Assembly (NCBI RefSeq): GCF_014635185.1
Contig: NZ_BMCM01000007.1
Span: 62,001 to 126,000, forward strand
Source: Microbacterium murale
GTDB taxonomy: Bacteria; Actinomycetota; Actinomycetes; Actinomycetales; Microbacteriaceae
Length of the DNA: 64,000 bases
Direction of reading: 5' to 3'
Positions 43,854 to 53,476 of the stretch are shown here, in pieces (within the stretch, counting starts at the first letter, position 1; each line of letters begins with the position of its first letter). A program made the position numbers and the translations under genes. The notes under the pieces were generated by a model, which had not been told where the DNA came from, did no database searches, and worked only from the letters and a program-made list of their open reading frames with translations.

Positions 43854-45026
43854 CTATGAAGGGTGCTTTTCGGCCGGCGGGTGGATCACCAGCACCGCAA
43901 CGATGACGATCAGGATGCCGGCGGTCAGCGTGATCGGGATGGGGATGAGCGGGTCCAACAGCACCACGAGCGCACCGACCGGCACCACGGTGTTCACGAC
44001 GCGATCGGCGTTGTCGTGGATCGCGATCCACCAGATACCGATGAGGAACACGGCGATCGGCACGGTGACGGTGAATGAGGCAGCGATAGAGCTCAGTTCG
44101 CTGTGTCCGGTGAGCACGTCGATCTCGACCTCGATGCCGGCCGAGAACGCGGCCGCGGCGGCGAACACGAAGAAGTGCGTGTACCCGTACCGCAGCGAGT
44201 TCGCAAATGATGTGATCGCGCGGTGGTGCGGAGGCCAGAAGTAGATCCACCACAGCGACGCCGTCACCACGAGCGTCAGCACGGCGATCGCGATGAGCGG
44301 GCCGAGCGATTCGGCCTCGTGCAGGGCTTCGATGATGGCGTTGGCGGACGCGAGCAGGCTCTCGCCGAGCACGATCAGAGTGAACAGGCCGTAGCGCTCG
44401 GTGATGTGGTGCGGATGCCACGGCGTCTGCTGCCTGTGCTCCGCGAACACCGGGATCATGATCTCCAGGAGTGCGAACAGCACGAAGGCGGGGATTCGCA
44501 CCTCCGCCGGGATGAAGAGGAAGCCGATCCAGAGGATCTGGACGAGCCCGATGCCCAGCGCGTAGCGGCGCGTCGTCTTTCGCAGCACACCTGAGTGCCT
44601 GGACGCGCGCAGCCACTGGGCGATCATCGCGACGCGCATGATGATGTAGCCGATCACCGCGATCGTGAAGTCGCCCTGTGTGAACGCGTTCGGCACACCG
44701 GCGGCCAGCACCAGCACACCGCCCATCTGCACGATGGTCAGCACACGGTAGAGCCAGTCATCCGTGTCGTAGGAGGTGGCGAACCAGGTGAAGTTCATCC
44801 ACGCCCACCAGATGGCGAAGAACACCATCGCATAGCTCGTGATGCCGTGCACGAGGTCGCCCTCGGCGAGCGCATGGTGCAGTTCGGCCGACGCGATGCT
44901 GACAGCGACCACGAACACGAGATCGAAGAAGAGTTCCAGCATGCTCGCCGCGCGGTGCGGCTGGTTCGGGTCGCGCGGCTGCATCCGCATCAGTCGATAC
45001 CGGGAGGATGCCGCGTGTCCGCTCAC
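43854..45026 (-). CDS. low temperature requirement protein A (LtrA) family
   Basis: 390-aa polytopic membrane protein. The N-terminal RDPNQPHRAASMLELFFDLVFVVAVSIASAELHHAL is the LtrA signature, followed by about ten helices to the C-terminus. LtrA was named for cold growth in Listeria, but its activity is unknown. GTG 45026 (VSGHAASSRYRLMRMQ) is chosen; an ATG at 44990 is an alternative. It lies 22 bp after the GT2 gene stop, probably in the same transcript. Confidence 0.78.
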   Translation of the reverse strand: MSGHAASSRYRLMRMQPRDPNQPHRAASMLELFFDLVFVVAVSIASAELHHALAEGDLVHGITSYAMVFFAIWWAWMNFTWFATSYDTDDWLYRVLTIVQMGGVLVLAAGVPNAFTQGDFTIAVIGYIIMRVAMIAQWLRASRHSGVLRKTTRRYALGIGLVQILWIGFLFIPAEVRIPAFVLFALLEIMIPVFAEHRQQTPWHPHHITERYGLFTLIVLGESLLASANAIIEALHEAESLGPLIAIAVLTLVVTASLWWIYFWPPHHRAITSFANSLRYGYTHFFVFAAAAAFSAGIEVEIDVLTGHSELSSIAASFTVTVPIAVFLIGIWWIAIHDNADRVVNTVVPVGALVVLLDPLIPIPITLTAGILIVIVAVLVIHPPAEKHPS

Positions 45027-45048
45027 CGGGACATCGTAGCCCGACGGC

Positions 45049-46236
45049 TCAGAGCTCGCCCGGCCGCATCGCCTCGGCATCGATCGCACGGATGATGCGC
45101 TGCGCGGCGGTGTCCGGTTTCGGCTCGTGAGCAGCCGACGCGGCATCCGCTCGCGAACGTCCGCGACGGGGCGCGTAGACGAACAGCGAGTGGAAGAGGA
45201 ACCGTGCGAAGAACGCGACGATCAGTGAGAGACCGGTCGCCAGCACGCTGGAGATGTGCCAGGTCTCGACCATCAGCGCCATGATCGGGATGCGCAGAGC
45301 AGCCTCGACGTTGTTGAACGTGAAGGATGCCGCGAAGCGGGCACCGACCGTGCGGGCCTCCGGGCGCATGTCACCGAAGACGAAGCGCTCCTGCAGGAAG
45401 AAGTTGCCGACGATGGTGACCTCGGCGCCGATGATCGCGGCCCAGATGTAGGGCATCCCCATCGTGGTGAGAACCCACATGATGGCGAGATTCGCGACGG
45501 CACCGATACCGCCGATCAGGGCGAAGAGCGACATCTTGCCGAAGCGCAGGCGCGTGAGGTGCGCGATGAACGTCGCTCCCTGACGCAGCGACGCCTTCGA
45601 TGTGCCGTTGCGGCGCTCGGAGAACTCCATCGGCACTTCCGCGATGCGCACATCCGATCGGGCGAGGATCTCGAGCAGGATCTTGAAGCCCTGCGGGCGG
45701 AGCCCAGGCAGGTCGAGGCGGCGCCGGTCGACGAGGAAGAAACCGGTCATGGGGTCGGTGCTGGCGGCCAGCCGGCGGGGGAACATCGCCTTGGTGAGCC
45801 AGGTCGCCGCCCGCGAGACGCCGAAGCGCATCGCCGTGCCGAGTCCACGGGAGTCGCCGCCGCCCACGTAACGCGATGCCGCGACGATGTCGACATCGCC
45901 CTGCTCGAATCGGGACAGCAGCTGGGGGATCAACTCAGGGGGATGCTGGAGGTCACCGTCCATGACGACGCAGACGTCGCCCGCCGCCTCCGACAGGCCC
46001 AGCGCGACCGCGCCGCCGAGGCCCCCGGTGTTCTCCGGTCGGCGGATCACGCGCACCGGCAGCCCCGCGCCGACCGAGACGCGTTCGACCTCGCCCGCGG
46101 TGTCATCCGTGCTGTCGTCGACCACGAGGATCTCCGCGTCGCGGCCTGTCAGGGCCGCTGCCGCGCGGGCGATGAGCTCGGCGATGTTCTCGCGTTCGTT
46201 GAACGTAGGGACGATGATCGTGACAGCAGTGCGCAT
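45049..46236 (-). CDS. glycosyltransferase family 2 fused to a GtrA domain
   Basis: 395-aa membrane enzyme. Residues 1-235 are a GT-A fold, dolichol-phosphate-mannose synthase-like: IIVPTFNERENIAELI, ILVVDDSTDDT, VMDGDLQHPPELIPQLL (DxD), MTGFFLVDRRRLDLPGLRPQGFKILLEIL. From about 240 on is a four-helix GtrA flippase-like domain (FALIGGIGAVANLAIMWVLTT). This fusion makes a polyprenyl-phosphate sugar and may help move it across the membrane. ATG 46236 has AGAGGGG 8 bases upstream; the open frame further up is rejected. Confidence 0.87.
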   Translation of the reverse strand: MRTAVTIIVPTFNERENIAELIARAAAALTGRDAEILVVDDSTDDTAGEVERVSVGAGLPVRVIRRPENTGGLGGAVALGLSEAAGDVCVVMDGDLQHPPELIPQLLSRFEQGDVDIVAASRYVGGGDSRGLGTAMRFGVSRAATWLTKAMFPRRLAASTDPMTGFFLVDRRRLDLPGLRPQGFKILLEILARSDVRIAEVPMEFSERRNGTSKASLRQGATFIAHLTRLRFGKMSLFALIGGIGAVANLAIMWVLTTMGMPYIWAAIIGAEVTIVGNFFLQERFVFGDMRPEARTVGARFAASFTFNNVEAALRIPIMALMVETWHISSVLATGLSLIVAFFARFLFHSLFVYAPRRGRSRADAASAAHEPKPDTAAQRIIRAIDAEAMRPGEL

Positions 46237-46382
46237 GATTCGTCCCCTCTGATCGCGCTGGTCAGCCGGAACCATCGTTTCATGTTCCGCTATGAACTTT
46301 CGCTCTCCTGACGAAGCTGTGCGCTGCGTCTCGCTCGAGTCGTTTCAGCGCCCACTCATCCGCACGCCCATATCCTGGATTC

Positions 46383-46646
46383 ATGACTTCTCCCGCTTCT
46401 GACTCCATCACCCTGTTCGGTGCCGATTGGTGCCGCGACTGCATCCGCACGAAGAAGCAGCTCGATGAGCTCGGCGTCGAGTACACCTACGTCGACCTCG
46501 TGGCAGAGCCCGCCGCAGCCGACGTCGCCAAAGAGATCTCCGGCCGCACGAACATCCCCGTCGTCGTCTACCCTGACGCGTCGCACCACGTCGAGCCTCG
46601 CAACGAGGACGTCGAGTCGAAGCTCCGCGAGCTCTCGCTGATCTGA
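46383..46646 (+). CDS. glutaredoxin-family protein (mycoredoxin-like)
   Basis: 87-aa thioredoxin-fold protein with redox motif ADWCRDCIRTKKQLDE near residue 16, the cis-Pro loop TNIPVVVYPD and C-terminal PRNEDVESKLRE. Actinobacterial glutaredoxin-like proteins of this type use mycothiol as reductant. ATG 46383; the MFS gene follows after 28 bp on the same strand. Confidence 0.85.
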   Translation: MTSPASDSITLFGADWCRDCIRTKKQLDELGVEYTYVDLVAEPAAADVAKEISGRTNIPVVVYPDASHHVEPRNEDVESKLRELSLI

Positions 46647-46674
46647 CGCCCACCGGCGCCGCTACACTGGCGCC

Positions 46675-48066
46675 ATGAGCACAGACGCTCGACCCGAAAG
46701 AGCAGCCGTCCGCCTCTCCGCACGCACGGTCGTGAACTATGCGATCGGCTCCCTCGGCACCGGCGGCTACTCCACCCTGCCAGGGCTCGTACTCACCTAC
46801 TTCCTCACCGACAACCTCGGCGTCGCAGCCCTCGCCGCCGGCATCATCGTCACGACGGCGAAGGTGTGGGATGTGGTGATCGACCCGTTGATCGGCGCAG
46901 CATCCGATCGTCAGCTCGCCCGCACCGGCTCCCGACGCGGGTTCATGGTCATCGGCGCTGTGACCCTGCCGGTCTTCTTCGCGCTCACGTTCGCCGTGCC
47001 GCCGTCGTGGGGGCCTGTGGCGAGCGCGATCTGCGTGCTGTTGGCTTTTCTCGGCACCGCGACCGCGTTCAGCCTGTTCCAGGTTCCGTATGTCGCGCTG
47101 CCCGCCGAGCTCACCCGCAGCTACGACGAACGCACCCGCCTGCTCGGCTGGCGCGTGGTCGTGCTGACCGCCGCGATCCTGCTGTTCGGTGCCGGCGGTC
47201 CGATGCTCCGCCGCGCGACCGGCGATCCGGTCACCGGATACCTTCTGATGGGGATCGTCGCCGGCGTCGCCATCGGCGTCGGCATGCTGATCGCGAGTCG
47301 CACAGCGGATGCCGCGGCGCAGGCCATCACGACGGAGATCGAGCCGGCGCCCGGTCTGCGAACGCAGTACCTCTCCGGCTTCCGAGCACTGCGGCGCAGC
47401 CTGCCGTTCCGGGCGCTGCTGGGCACCTTCCTGCTGCAGGCACTCGCGACCGGCACGATGCTGGCCGGTGCGCAGTACGTCGCGACCTGGGTACTGCACG
47501 ACGAGGCTGCGGTCGAAGTGCTGTTCGTCGCCCTGGTCGGCCCCGCCCTCATCGCGACGCCGGCCTGGACCGTGATCGCGAACCGCATCGGCAAGGAGCG
47601 GTCCTTCCTCGCCGCCAGCATCCTGTTCCTCATCGCGTCCGCGACGATCACTTTCGCGGTGTGGGCGCCAGGAGCGTGGATCTACGCATCCGTCGCCGTC
47701 GCGGGCATCGCGTATGCCGGGCTGCAGTCGCTGCCCATGGCGATGCTCCCCGACGTGATCTCGCACGATGAGCGCACGACCGGCCCAGGGCAGGCCGGAA
47801 CGTTCACCGGCATCTGGACCGCCGGCGAGACGATCGGCTTCGCACTCGGCGCGACAGCCGTCGCGCTCATGCTCGCCGCGACCGGGTACGTCTCCAGCGT
47901 TGCCGGTGCGAGCACTGTCCAGCCGGATGCCGCGGTTGCCGGCATCGTGCTCAGCTTCAGCATCCTCCCCGCCGTTCTGATGGCGCTCAGCCTGATCCCG
48001 CTCGCCCGGTACAGCCTGCGCCGGCACGACATCGATGAGCTCGCGTCGCGCTCGTTTGAGGAATAG
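46675..48066 (+). CDS. MFS transporter, sugar:cation (GPH-like) type
   Basis: 463-aa, 12-helix transporter. The N-terminal VNYAIGSLGTGGYSTLPGLVLTYFLTDNLGVAALAAGIIVTTAKVWDVVIDPLIGAASDR is characteristic of the glycoside-pentoside-hexuronide/MFS_2 group, and YVALPAELTRSYDERTRLLGWR is the typical loop after helix 4. The exported or imported substrate cannot be told. Spacing to the glutaredoxin gene suggests co-transcription, without an obvious functional link. Confidence 0.8.
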   Translation: MSTDARPERAAVRLSARTVVNYAIGSLGTGGYSTLPGLVLTYFLTDNLGVAALAAGIIVTTAKVWDVVIDPLIGAASDRQLARTGSRRGFMVIGAVTLPVFFALTFAVPPSWGPVASAICVLLAFLGTATAFSLFQVPYVALPAELTRSYDERTRLLGWRVVVLTAAILLFGAGGPMLRRATGDPVTGYLLMGIVAGVAIGVGMLIASRTADAAAQAITTEIEPAPGLRTQYLSGFRALRRSLPFRALLGTFLLQALATGTMLAGAQYVATWVLHDEAAVEVLFVALVGPALIATPAWTVIANRIGKERSFLAASILFLIASATITFAVWAPGAWIYASVAVAGIAYAGLQSLPMAMLPDVISHDERTTGPGQAGTFTGIWTAGETIGFALGATAVALMLAATGYVSSVAGASTVQPDAAVAGIVLSFSILPAVLMALSLIPLARYSLRRHDIDELASRSFEE

Positions 48067-48135
48067 CACAACAGCTTCACTGCGGTCCGCTGATCGATCA
48101 TAGGCTGAGCGCGTACCCGCGCGAAGGAGATGCCG

Positions 48136-49914
48136 ATGACGTCAGCGACCACCGTGACCCCTGCCCCAGGACTCGACGAGGCCGACCGCGAACGCCTCGA
48201 CACCGCGATCGAAGAACTCGACGCAGGTGCACGCACCTGGTCGGCGCTCACCGTCGGCCAGCGGGCGACGCTGCTGCGTGCCGTCCGCTCCGCCGTCGCA
48301 GCCTCGGCCGAGGAATGGGCGCTCACGGCCGCGATGTCCAAGGGTCTGAACGGCGGTCATCCGCTGCGCGGTGAGGAGTGGCTCTCCGGCCCGTACAGCG
48401 CTCTCGACGCCATCGACGCCTACATCGAGACGCTGTCGAGGCTGGCCGAAGGTCGCAATCCGCTTGAGGGCATCCGCATCGATCGGGCGCCCGGCGGACG
48501 GACCCGCGTGCATGCGTTCCCCCTGACCGGCATCGACAAGGTGCTGATGTCCGGCTTCACTGGCGAGGTATGGCTCGAGCCGGGCGTGACCCCGCGTGCT
48601 GCGCGTGCGGGCGCCGGTCTTGCTCAGCGCACCCCGGAGGAATCCGGCGGCGTCGGGCTCGTGCTCGGTGCGGGCAATGTCACGTCGATCCCTGTGCTCG
48701 ACGTGCTCTACGAGCTGCTCGCCCACAATCGCACGGCGCTGCTGAAGGTGAATCCCACGCAGGACGCACTCGTGTCGGTGTTCGAGCACGCGTTCGCGCC
48801 ACTGATCGAGCCGGGGTTCCTGCGCATCGTCCGCGGTGGCGGCGACGTCGGTGCATATCTCACCGCGCACCCGAAGCTCGCGCACGTGCACATCACCGGA
48901 TCGGCGGCGACGTTCGATGCGATCACGTGGGGCACGGGAGCCGCAGCAAAGCGGCGACGCCGCGAGAACCGTCCGCAGCTGTTGAAGCCGATCACCGCAG
49001 AGCTCGGTGGCGTCTCGCCGATCATCGTGGTGCCCGGCGAATGGAGCGATGCGGACCTCACCTTCCAGGCTGAGCACATCGCGACCATGCGGCTGCAGAA
49101 CTGCGGCCACAACTGCATCGCCGGCCAGGTCGTGATCATGTCGTCCGATTGGGAGCAGGCAGGCGCGTTCCGAGCCGCGCTGCGCCGCGCCTACGCCAAG
49201 GCGCCTGAACGTTCGATCTGGTATCCGGGATCGGATGATCGGATGCAGCGCGCCGGCGACGACTACCCGGATGCCCTCGTGCTCGGTGACCGGCTCCTCG
49301 TCGAGATCGGCGAGGGAGAGGATGCCACAGCGCTGCAGAACACCGAGTACTTCGCCCCGGTGCTGGGCGTGGTCGAGGTCGGCGGCACAGGACAGGAGTT
49401 CCTTGACGCCGCCGTGGCGCACGCGAACCACGACCTGCAGGGCACGCTCGGCGCGAACCTGCTGATCGATCCGGCCACGCAGAAGGCGCTGGGCACCGGG
49501 TTCGAACGTGCGATCACCGAGTTGCGCTACGGCTCGATCGCGATCAACGCCTGGACAGCGGTCGGCTTCATCACGCCGACGCTGACCTGGGGTGCGTTCC
49601 CCGGGAACACCCTCGCGGATGTCGGCAGCGGAATCGGCGTGGTGCACAACGCGCTGCTGCTCGACCGCGTCGAGCGCTCCATCATGCGCGGCCCGTTCCG
49701 GCCGTTCCCGCGGTCGCTGCCCCTCGCGAACGGCGGAGGGCGTTTCGCGATCCTCCCGAAGCCGCCGTGGTTCGTCACTGCCCGCACCGGTGCGGTCGTG
49801 AGCGAGGGGCTCACACGCTTCCGCGCGGACGGAAGCGAGGGGCTCACACGCTTCCGCGCGGACGGAGGAGTGTTCGGGCTGATGAAGACGCTGCTACGGG
49901 CGCTTCGCGCCTGA
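48136..49914 (+). CDS. aldehyde dehydrogenase family protein
   Basis: 592-aa NAD(P)-dependent dehydrogenase, longer than typical (about 490 aa). Seen: VGLVLGAGNVTSIPVLDVLYELLAHNRTALLKVNP (cofactor domain), VHITGSAATFDAI, ITAELGGVSPIIVVPG and QNCGHNCIAGQVVIM with the catalytic Cys context. The substrate side is uncommon among characterised ALDHs. ATG 48136 has AAGGAG 6 bases upstream and is preferred to 48130. Near the C-terminus an 11-residue unit SEGLTRFRADG is duplicated by a 33-bp tandem repeat. Confidence 0.82.
   Translation: MTSATTVTPAPGLDEADRERLDTAIEELDAGARTWSALTVGQRATLLRAVRSAVAASAEEWALTAAMSKGLNGGHPLRGEEWLSGPYSALDAIDAYIETLSRLAEGRNPLEGIRIDRAPGGRTRVHAFPLTGIDKVLMSGFTGEVWLEPGVTPRAARAGAGLAQRTPEESGGVGLVLGAGNVTSIPVLDVLYELLAHNRTALLKVNPTQDALVSVFEHAFAPLIEPGFLRIVRGGGDVGAYLTAHPKLAHVHITGSAATFDAITWGTGAAAKRRRRENRPQLLKPITAELGGVSPIIVVPGEWSDADLTFQAEHIATMRLQNCGHNCIAGQVVIMSSDWEQAGAFRAALRRAYAKAPERSIWYPGSDDRMQRAGDDYPDALVLGDRLLVEIGEGEDATALQNTEYFAPVLGVVEVGGTGQEFLDAAVAHANHDLQGTLGANLLIDPATQKALGTGFERAITELRYGSIAINAWTAVGFITPTLTWGAFPGNTLADVGSGIGVVHNALLLDRVERSIMRGPFRPFPRSLPLANGGGRFAILPKPPWFVTARTGAVVSEGLTRFRADGSEGLTRFRADGGVFGLMKTLLRALRA
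49801..49866 (+). repeat. 33-bp in-frame tandem duplication in the ALDH gene
   Basis: Positions 49801-49833 and 49834-49866 are identical, or nearly so, and encode SEGLTRFRADG twice. The exact match suggests a recent duplication. It lies close to the C-terminus, so it should not disturb the catalytic fold. Confidence 0.9.
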
Positions 49915-49938
49915 GGGCCCCGGGCGGCCGACGTGCGG

Positions 49939-50904
49939 TCAGTCGTCGGCGAAGAGGTCGGCCGCGTCGCGCAGCGCCTGCTGGATGCCGGGTTCGGATG
50001 CCGCGTGCCCGGCGTCGTCGATGACCACGAATTCCGCCTCGGGCCATGCCCGGTGCAGGTCCCACGCCGTCATCATCGGCGTGCCGGCGTCGTAGCGGCC
50101 CTGCACGATGACGGCGGGAATGTGCCGGATACGGTCGACCCCGGCGATCAACTGTCCTTCGCTGAGCCAGCCCCGGTGCAGGAAGAAGTGGTTCTCGATC
50201 CGTGCGAGCGCGACCGCCGCTGATGGCTCGGTCATCGCGGCGACCACGTCGGCGTCGGGGCGAAGCGTGACGATCGACGCCTCCCACTTCGCCCAGGCGA
50301 CTCCCGCCGGCACGTGCACCGCCGGGTCGGGGTCGCTCAGCCGACGGTGGTACGCCTCTGTCATCCGGCTTCTCTCGAGCACAGGGATGGGGGCGATGAA
50401 CTCCTCCCACAGCTCGGGGAAGAGCACGGCGGCCCCACCGTCGCAGAACCATTCCAGCTCGACGCGTCGGAGTGTGAAGATGCCGCGCAGGATCAGTTCG
50501 CTCACGGCATCCGGATGCGCCTGCGCGTACGCGAGCGCCAGCGCGCTCCCCCACGAACCGCCGAAGACCAGCCATTTCGCGATGCCGAGATTCCTGCGCA
50601 GCAGTTCGATGTCTGCGATCAGGTGCGCCGTGGTGTTGAAGCGCAGATCGGCCGCCGGGTCGCTGGCGTGCGGGGTGCTCTTGCCGCAGCCGCGCTGGTC
50701 GAACAGCACGATGCGGTACTTCTCCGGGTCGAAGAACTGCCGCTGCCATGGCGAGACGCCACTGCCCGGTCCGCCGTGCAGGAAGACGACGGGCTTGCCC
50801 TCGGGGTTGCCGCTCACCTCCCACGCGATGCGCTGACCATCGCCCACGATCAGCATGCCGCTGTCGTACGGTTCGATCGGCGGATACAGTGCATCCAGCT
50901 TCAT
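49939..50904 (-). CDS. pip: prolyl aminopeptidase
   Basis: 321-aa alpha/beta hydrolase (peptidase S33) removing N-terminal proline. Oxyanion region VVFLHGGPGSGVSPWQRQFFDP, RIVLFDQRGCGKSTPHA, nucleophile elbow GGSWGS at 115-120 (Ser117), and the acid and His in GRYDAGTPMMTAWDL and IDDAGHAA near the end. Matches the classic Pip family closely. ATG at 50904 (MKLDALYPPIEPYDSGML). Confidence 0.92.
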   Translation of the reverse strand: MKLDALYPPIEPYDSGMLIVGDGQRIAWEVSGNPEGKPVVFLHGGPGSGVSPWQRQFFDPEKYRIVLFDQRGCGKSTPHASDPAADLRFNTTAHLIADIELLRRNLGIAKWLVFGGSWGSALALAYAQAHPDAVSELILRGIFTLRRVELEWFCDGGAAVLFPELWEEFIAPIPVLERSRMTEAYHRRLSDPDPAVHVPAGVAWAKWEASIVTLRPDADVVAAMTEPSAAVALARIENHFFLHRGWLSEGQLIAGVDRIRHIPAVIVQGRYDAGTPMMTAWDLHRAWPEAEFVVIDDAGHAASEPGIQQALRDAADLFADD

Positions 50905-51002
50905 CGGCCTCTGGCCCCCGGTAAGTCGCGTTCAACCGTCAGCCGACGGTGTTCTTCACCGTATCGCGCAGTCGGCGGAAGCGTCGGCAGGCTCCTCGCG
51001 GT

Positions 51003-51881
51003 TCAGGAGACCAGATCGACGCTGACAGAGGGATCGAACGTGTCGCACACACCAAGACCGTTCTGATAGCCGTTGGCGAACCAGCCCTGCCGGTTGTCGC
51101 TGGATCCGTGTGTGAACGACTCGGGGTTCGAGAAGCCTGACATCTCCTGTATGTGGTCGTCGCCGACCGCGAGCGCGGCGTTCAGCGCGTCCTCCAGTTG
51201 CGCCTCGGTCGGCGTCTCCAGGTACTGCCTTCCTTCGGGATCGGTCAGCTCTGAAGCATCCTTGAGCCAGGCTCCCGCATAGCAGTCGGCCTGCAGCTCC
51301 GTACGGACGCCGTTGCTGCCCGGGCCGGTGCCGTTGTTCGGATACGCATCCATCGTGCCGGTGATGTTCTGGATGTGGTGGCCCCACTCGTGGCCGACGA
51401 TATACAGCTGTGCCAGCTCACCGGCGGAGGCATCGAACTGCTGACGCATGATCTGGAAGAAGTCCGGGTCGATGTAGACGCCCTGCTCGGGCGGGCAGTA
51501 GAAGGGCCCCACAGAATTGGATGCCGTGCCGCACTGCGTGGACGTCTGCCCCCGGAAGACGTACAGCTGCGGCGGCGTGTACCCCTCGACGTGCTGCGCC
51601 CAGTAGTCGTCCAGCAGCACCTGCGCGCCGGCCATGCGGCACTCGTCCTGGGTGTTCGCATCTTCACCCGTCTCGCACGCGAGCGCGGTGCCGCCGGACT
51701 CCTGCGAGGTGCCCCCCTGGGAGCCACCGCCGACCAGAGCGGACAGGTCGATGCCGAGCAGCGGGCCGGCGATCAGAGCGAGGATGCCGAGGATCCCGAC
51801 GCCGCCACCGGCGATCGCCGCGGTGCGGCCAGGGCGACGCGTGCGGTGGCCCGAGATGTCGGAATCAGGGTTGAACGTCAT
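51003..51881 (-). CDS. neutral zinc metallopeptidase (YpfJ family)
   Basis: 292-aa membrane-anchored protein. A cytosolic basic start (SGHRTRRPGRTAAI) precedes a transmembrane helix (about 24-48). The extracellular domain has the zincin motif VGHEWGHHIQNITG near residue 175 and ELQADCYAGAW downstream, which supplies the third ligand region. The family is annotated putative neutral zinc metallopeptidase; proteolysis is not proven for most members. Substrate unknown. Confidence 0.83.
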   Translation of the reverse strand: MTFNPDSDISGHRTRRPGRTAAIAGGGVGILGILALIAGPLLGIDLSALVGGGSQGGTSQESGGTALACETGEDANTQDECRMAGAQVLLDDYWAQHVEGYTPPQLYVFRGQTSTQCGTASNSVGPFYCPPEQGVYIDPDFFQIMRQQFDASAGELAQLYIVGHEWGHHIQNITGTMDAYPNNGTGPGSNGVRTELQADCYAGAWLKDASELTDPEGRQYLETPTEAQLEDALNAALAVGDDHIQEMSGFSNPESFTHGSSDNRQGWFANGYQNGLGVCDTFDPSVSVDLVS

Positions 51882-51939
51882 GGCAAGAGAGTACCTCGCG
51901 CGCTGCGCACAGCGTCGGCACGCGGCGTAGTCTCATGTC

Positions 51940-52929
51940 ATGGCGACGACGATCACGATCACAGGTGCGGGCGGGCAGATCGGGTACGCACTGCTGTTCC
52001 GCATCGCGGCCGGAGACCTTCTAGGTCCCGACGAGAAGGTGCGGCTGCGGCTGCTGGAGATTCCGCAGGGGCTCAGAGCCGCCGAGGGTGCGGCGCTGGA
52101 GCTGCACGACGGCGCTTTCGACCTGCTCGAGCACGTCGAGGTGACGGATGATCCAGCCACCGGCTTCCACGGCGCGAACCTCGCGCTGCTGGTCGGCGCG
52201 CGACCGCGCGGCCCCGGCATGGAGCGCGCCGATCTGCTGGCCGCCAATGCGGGGATCTTCGGACCGCAGGGCAGAGCGATCGCCGAGCACGCGGCGGCGG
52301 ATGTGCGCGTCACCGTGGTCGGGAACCCGGCGAACACGAACGCGCTGATCGCCGCAGCATCCGCCGAAGGCCTTTCTGCCGAGCGCTTCACCGCGCTCAC
52401 CAGGCTCGACGAGAACCGCGCCCGTGCGCAGGTGGCCGCCGCTCTGGATGCACCGGTGTCGAGCATCCGCCGCGTACCGATCTGGGGCAACCACTCGGCG
52501 ACGCAGTTCCCGGATGTCTCGCACGCCACCGTCGACGGCCGCCCCGTGGTCGACGCGCTGGCGGAGCGGGTCGGAGATGTGCGGACGTGGCTCGAGGAGA
52601 CCTTCATTCCCCGTGTCGCGAAGCGCGGCGCCGAGATCATCGAGGTGCGCGGGTCATCGTCGGTGGCATCCGCCGCGAACGCGGCGATCGAGCATACGCG
52701 CGACTGGGTGCGTGGCACGGATGACTGGACCAGTGCCGGCGTGGTCTCGCACGGCGAATACGGTGTGCCCGAGGGACTCATGTCGTCGTTCCCTGTGCGG
52801 TCGGTCGGCGGCGAATGGCAGATCGTGGAGGGCCTCGAGCTCGACGATTGGGCTCGCGCGCGGGTCGATGCCTCGGTCGCCGAGCTCGTCGAGGAGCGCG
52901 AAGCCGTGCGGGCGCTCGGAGTCCTGTAG
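51940..52929 (+). CDS. mdh: malate dehydrogenase
   Basis: 329-aa TCA-cycle enzyme of the cytosolic/actinobacterial MDH type: [23 protein letters not shown] (NAD loop), VLEIPQ-like [14 protein letters not shown], substrate loop [26 protein letters not shown], and [15 protein letters not shown] with the catalytic His. Length is standard. ATG 51940 starts [12 protein letters not shown]. Confidence 0.95.
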   Translation: MATTITITGAGGQIGYALLFRIAAGDLLGPDEKVRLRLLEIPQGLRAAEGAALELHDGAFDLLEHVEVTDDPATGFHGANLALLVGARPRGPGMERADLLAANAGIFGPQGRAIAEHAAADVRVTVVGNPANTNALIAAASAEGLSAERFTALTRLDENRARAQVAAALDAPVSSIRRVPIWGNHSATQFPDVSHATVDGRPVVDALAERVGDVRTWLEETFIPRVAKRGAEIIEVRGSSSVASAANAAIEHTRDWVRGTDDWTSAGVVSHGEYGVPEGLMSSFPVRSVGGEWQIVEGLELDDWARARVDASVAELVEEREAVRALGVL

Positions 52930-52997
52930 ATCCGATCTTCGCTGGGGGTACCCGCTTGTCCGAGGCACAGGGCACAATGGATGCTGGAGGTGCGCCG

Positions 52998-53468
52998 ATG
53001 AGCGATTCGACTGATCTGACGACCGGGAACCATCACATCGGTGAGCCGATGACAAGTCCGCTTCACCTGCCGCATGCGGCGACGCAATGCGAGAAGTGCT
53101 TCACCGAGTTGCAGCACGATCATGACTGGTGGCACGCACGTCCTGCGAGTTCACGGCTGGTCGGACTGGTCGTGTCCCGTGATGGGATGCCGTCGGTCGT
53201 GCAGCAACGCGATGACCTGACCCGCTTCGGTGTTCCGATCGAGGGATTCCGGCACCCGGCGCCGGACATCCTGGAAAGCTGGAGCGACCGTCTCGCTCGT
53301 TTCATCGTGACGCTGCGCAAGGGCGATGTGCTGGTCGTCACGAACGTGCATGCCCTCGGGCGCGACCGCGACGAAGAAACCCGCACGATCACCGATCTGC
53401 GCCAGCGGGGAATCATCGTGAAAGTGCTCAGTACCGACTCACGGCACCTCGCCGACGCGATGCGCTGA
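52998..53468 (+). CDS. orphan resolvase-like catalytic domain (serine recombinase fold)
   Basis: 156-aa protein. After a variable N-terminus with CEKCF, residues 55-150 follow the serine recombinase catalytic domain: LVGLVVSRDGMPSVVQQRDDLTRFGVPIEGF, then LRKGDVLVVTNVHALGRDRDEETRTITDLRQRGIIVKVLS. The expected Ser of the YxRVS motif survives as VVSRDG, but the usual Tyr and Arg do not, and there is no DNA-binding helix-turn-helix. ATG 52998 has GGAGGT 6 bases upstream. Probably a domesticated or inactive relative rather than an active recombinase. Confidence 0.6.
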   Translation: MSDSTDLTTGNHHIGEPMTSPLHLPHAATQCEKCFTELQHDHDWWHARPASSRLVGLVVSRDGMPSVVQQRDDLTRFGVPIEGFRHPAPDILESWSDRLARFIVTLRKGDVLVVTNVHALGRDRDEETRTITDLRQRGIIVKVLSTDSRHLADAMR

Positions 53469-53476
53469 CGAGCAGG

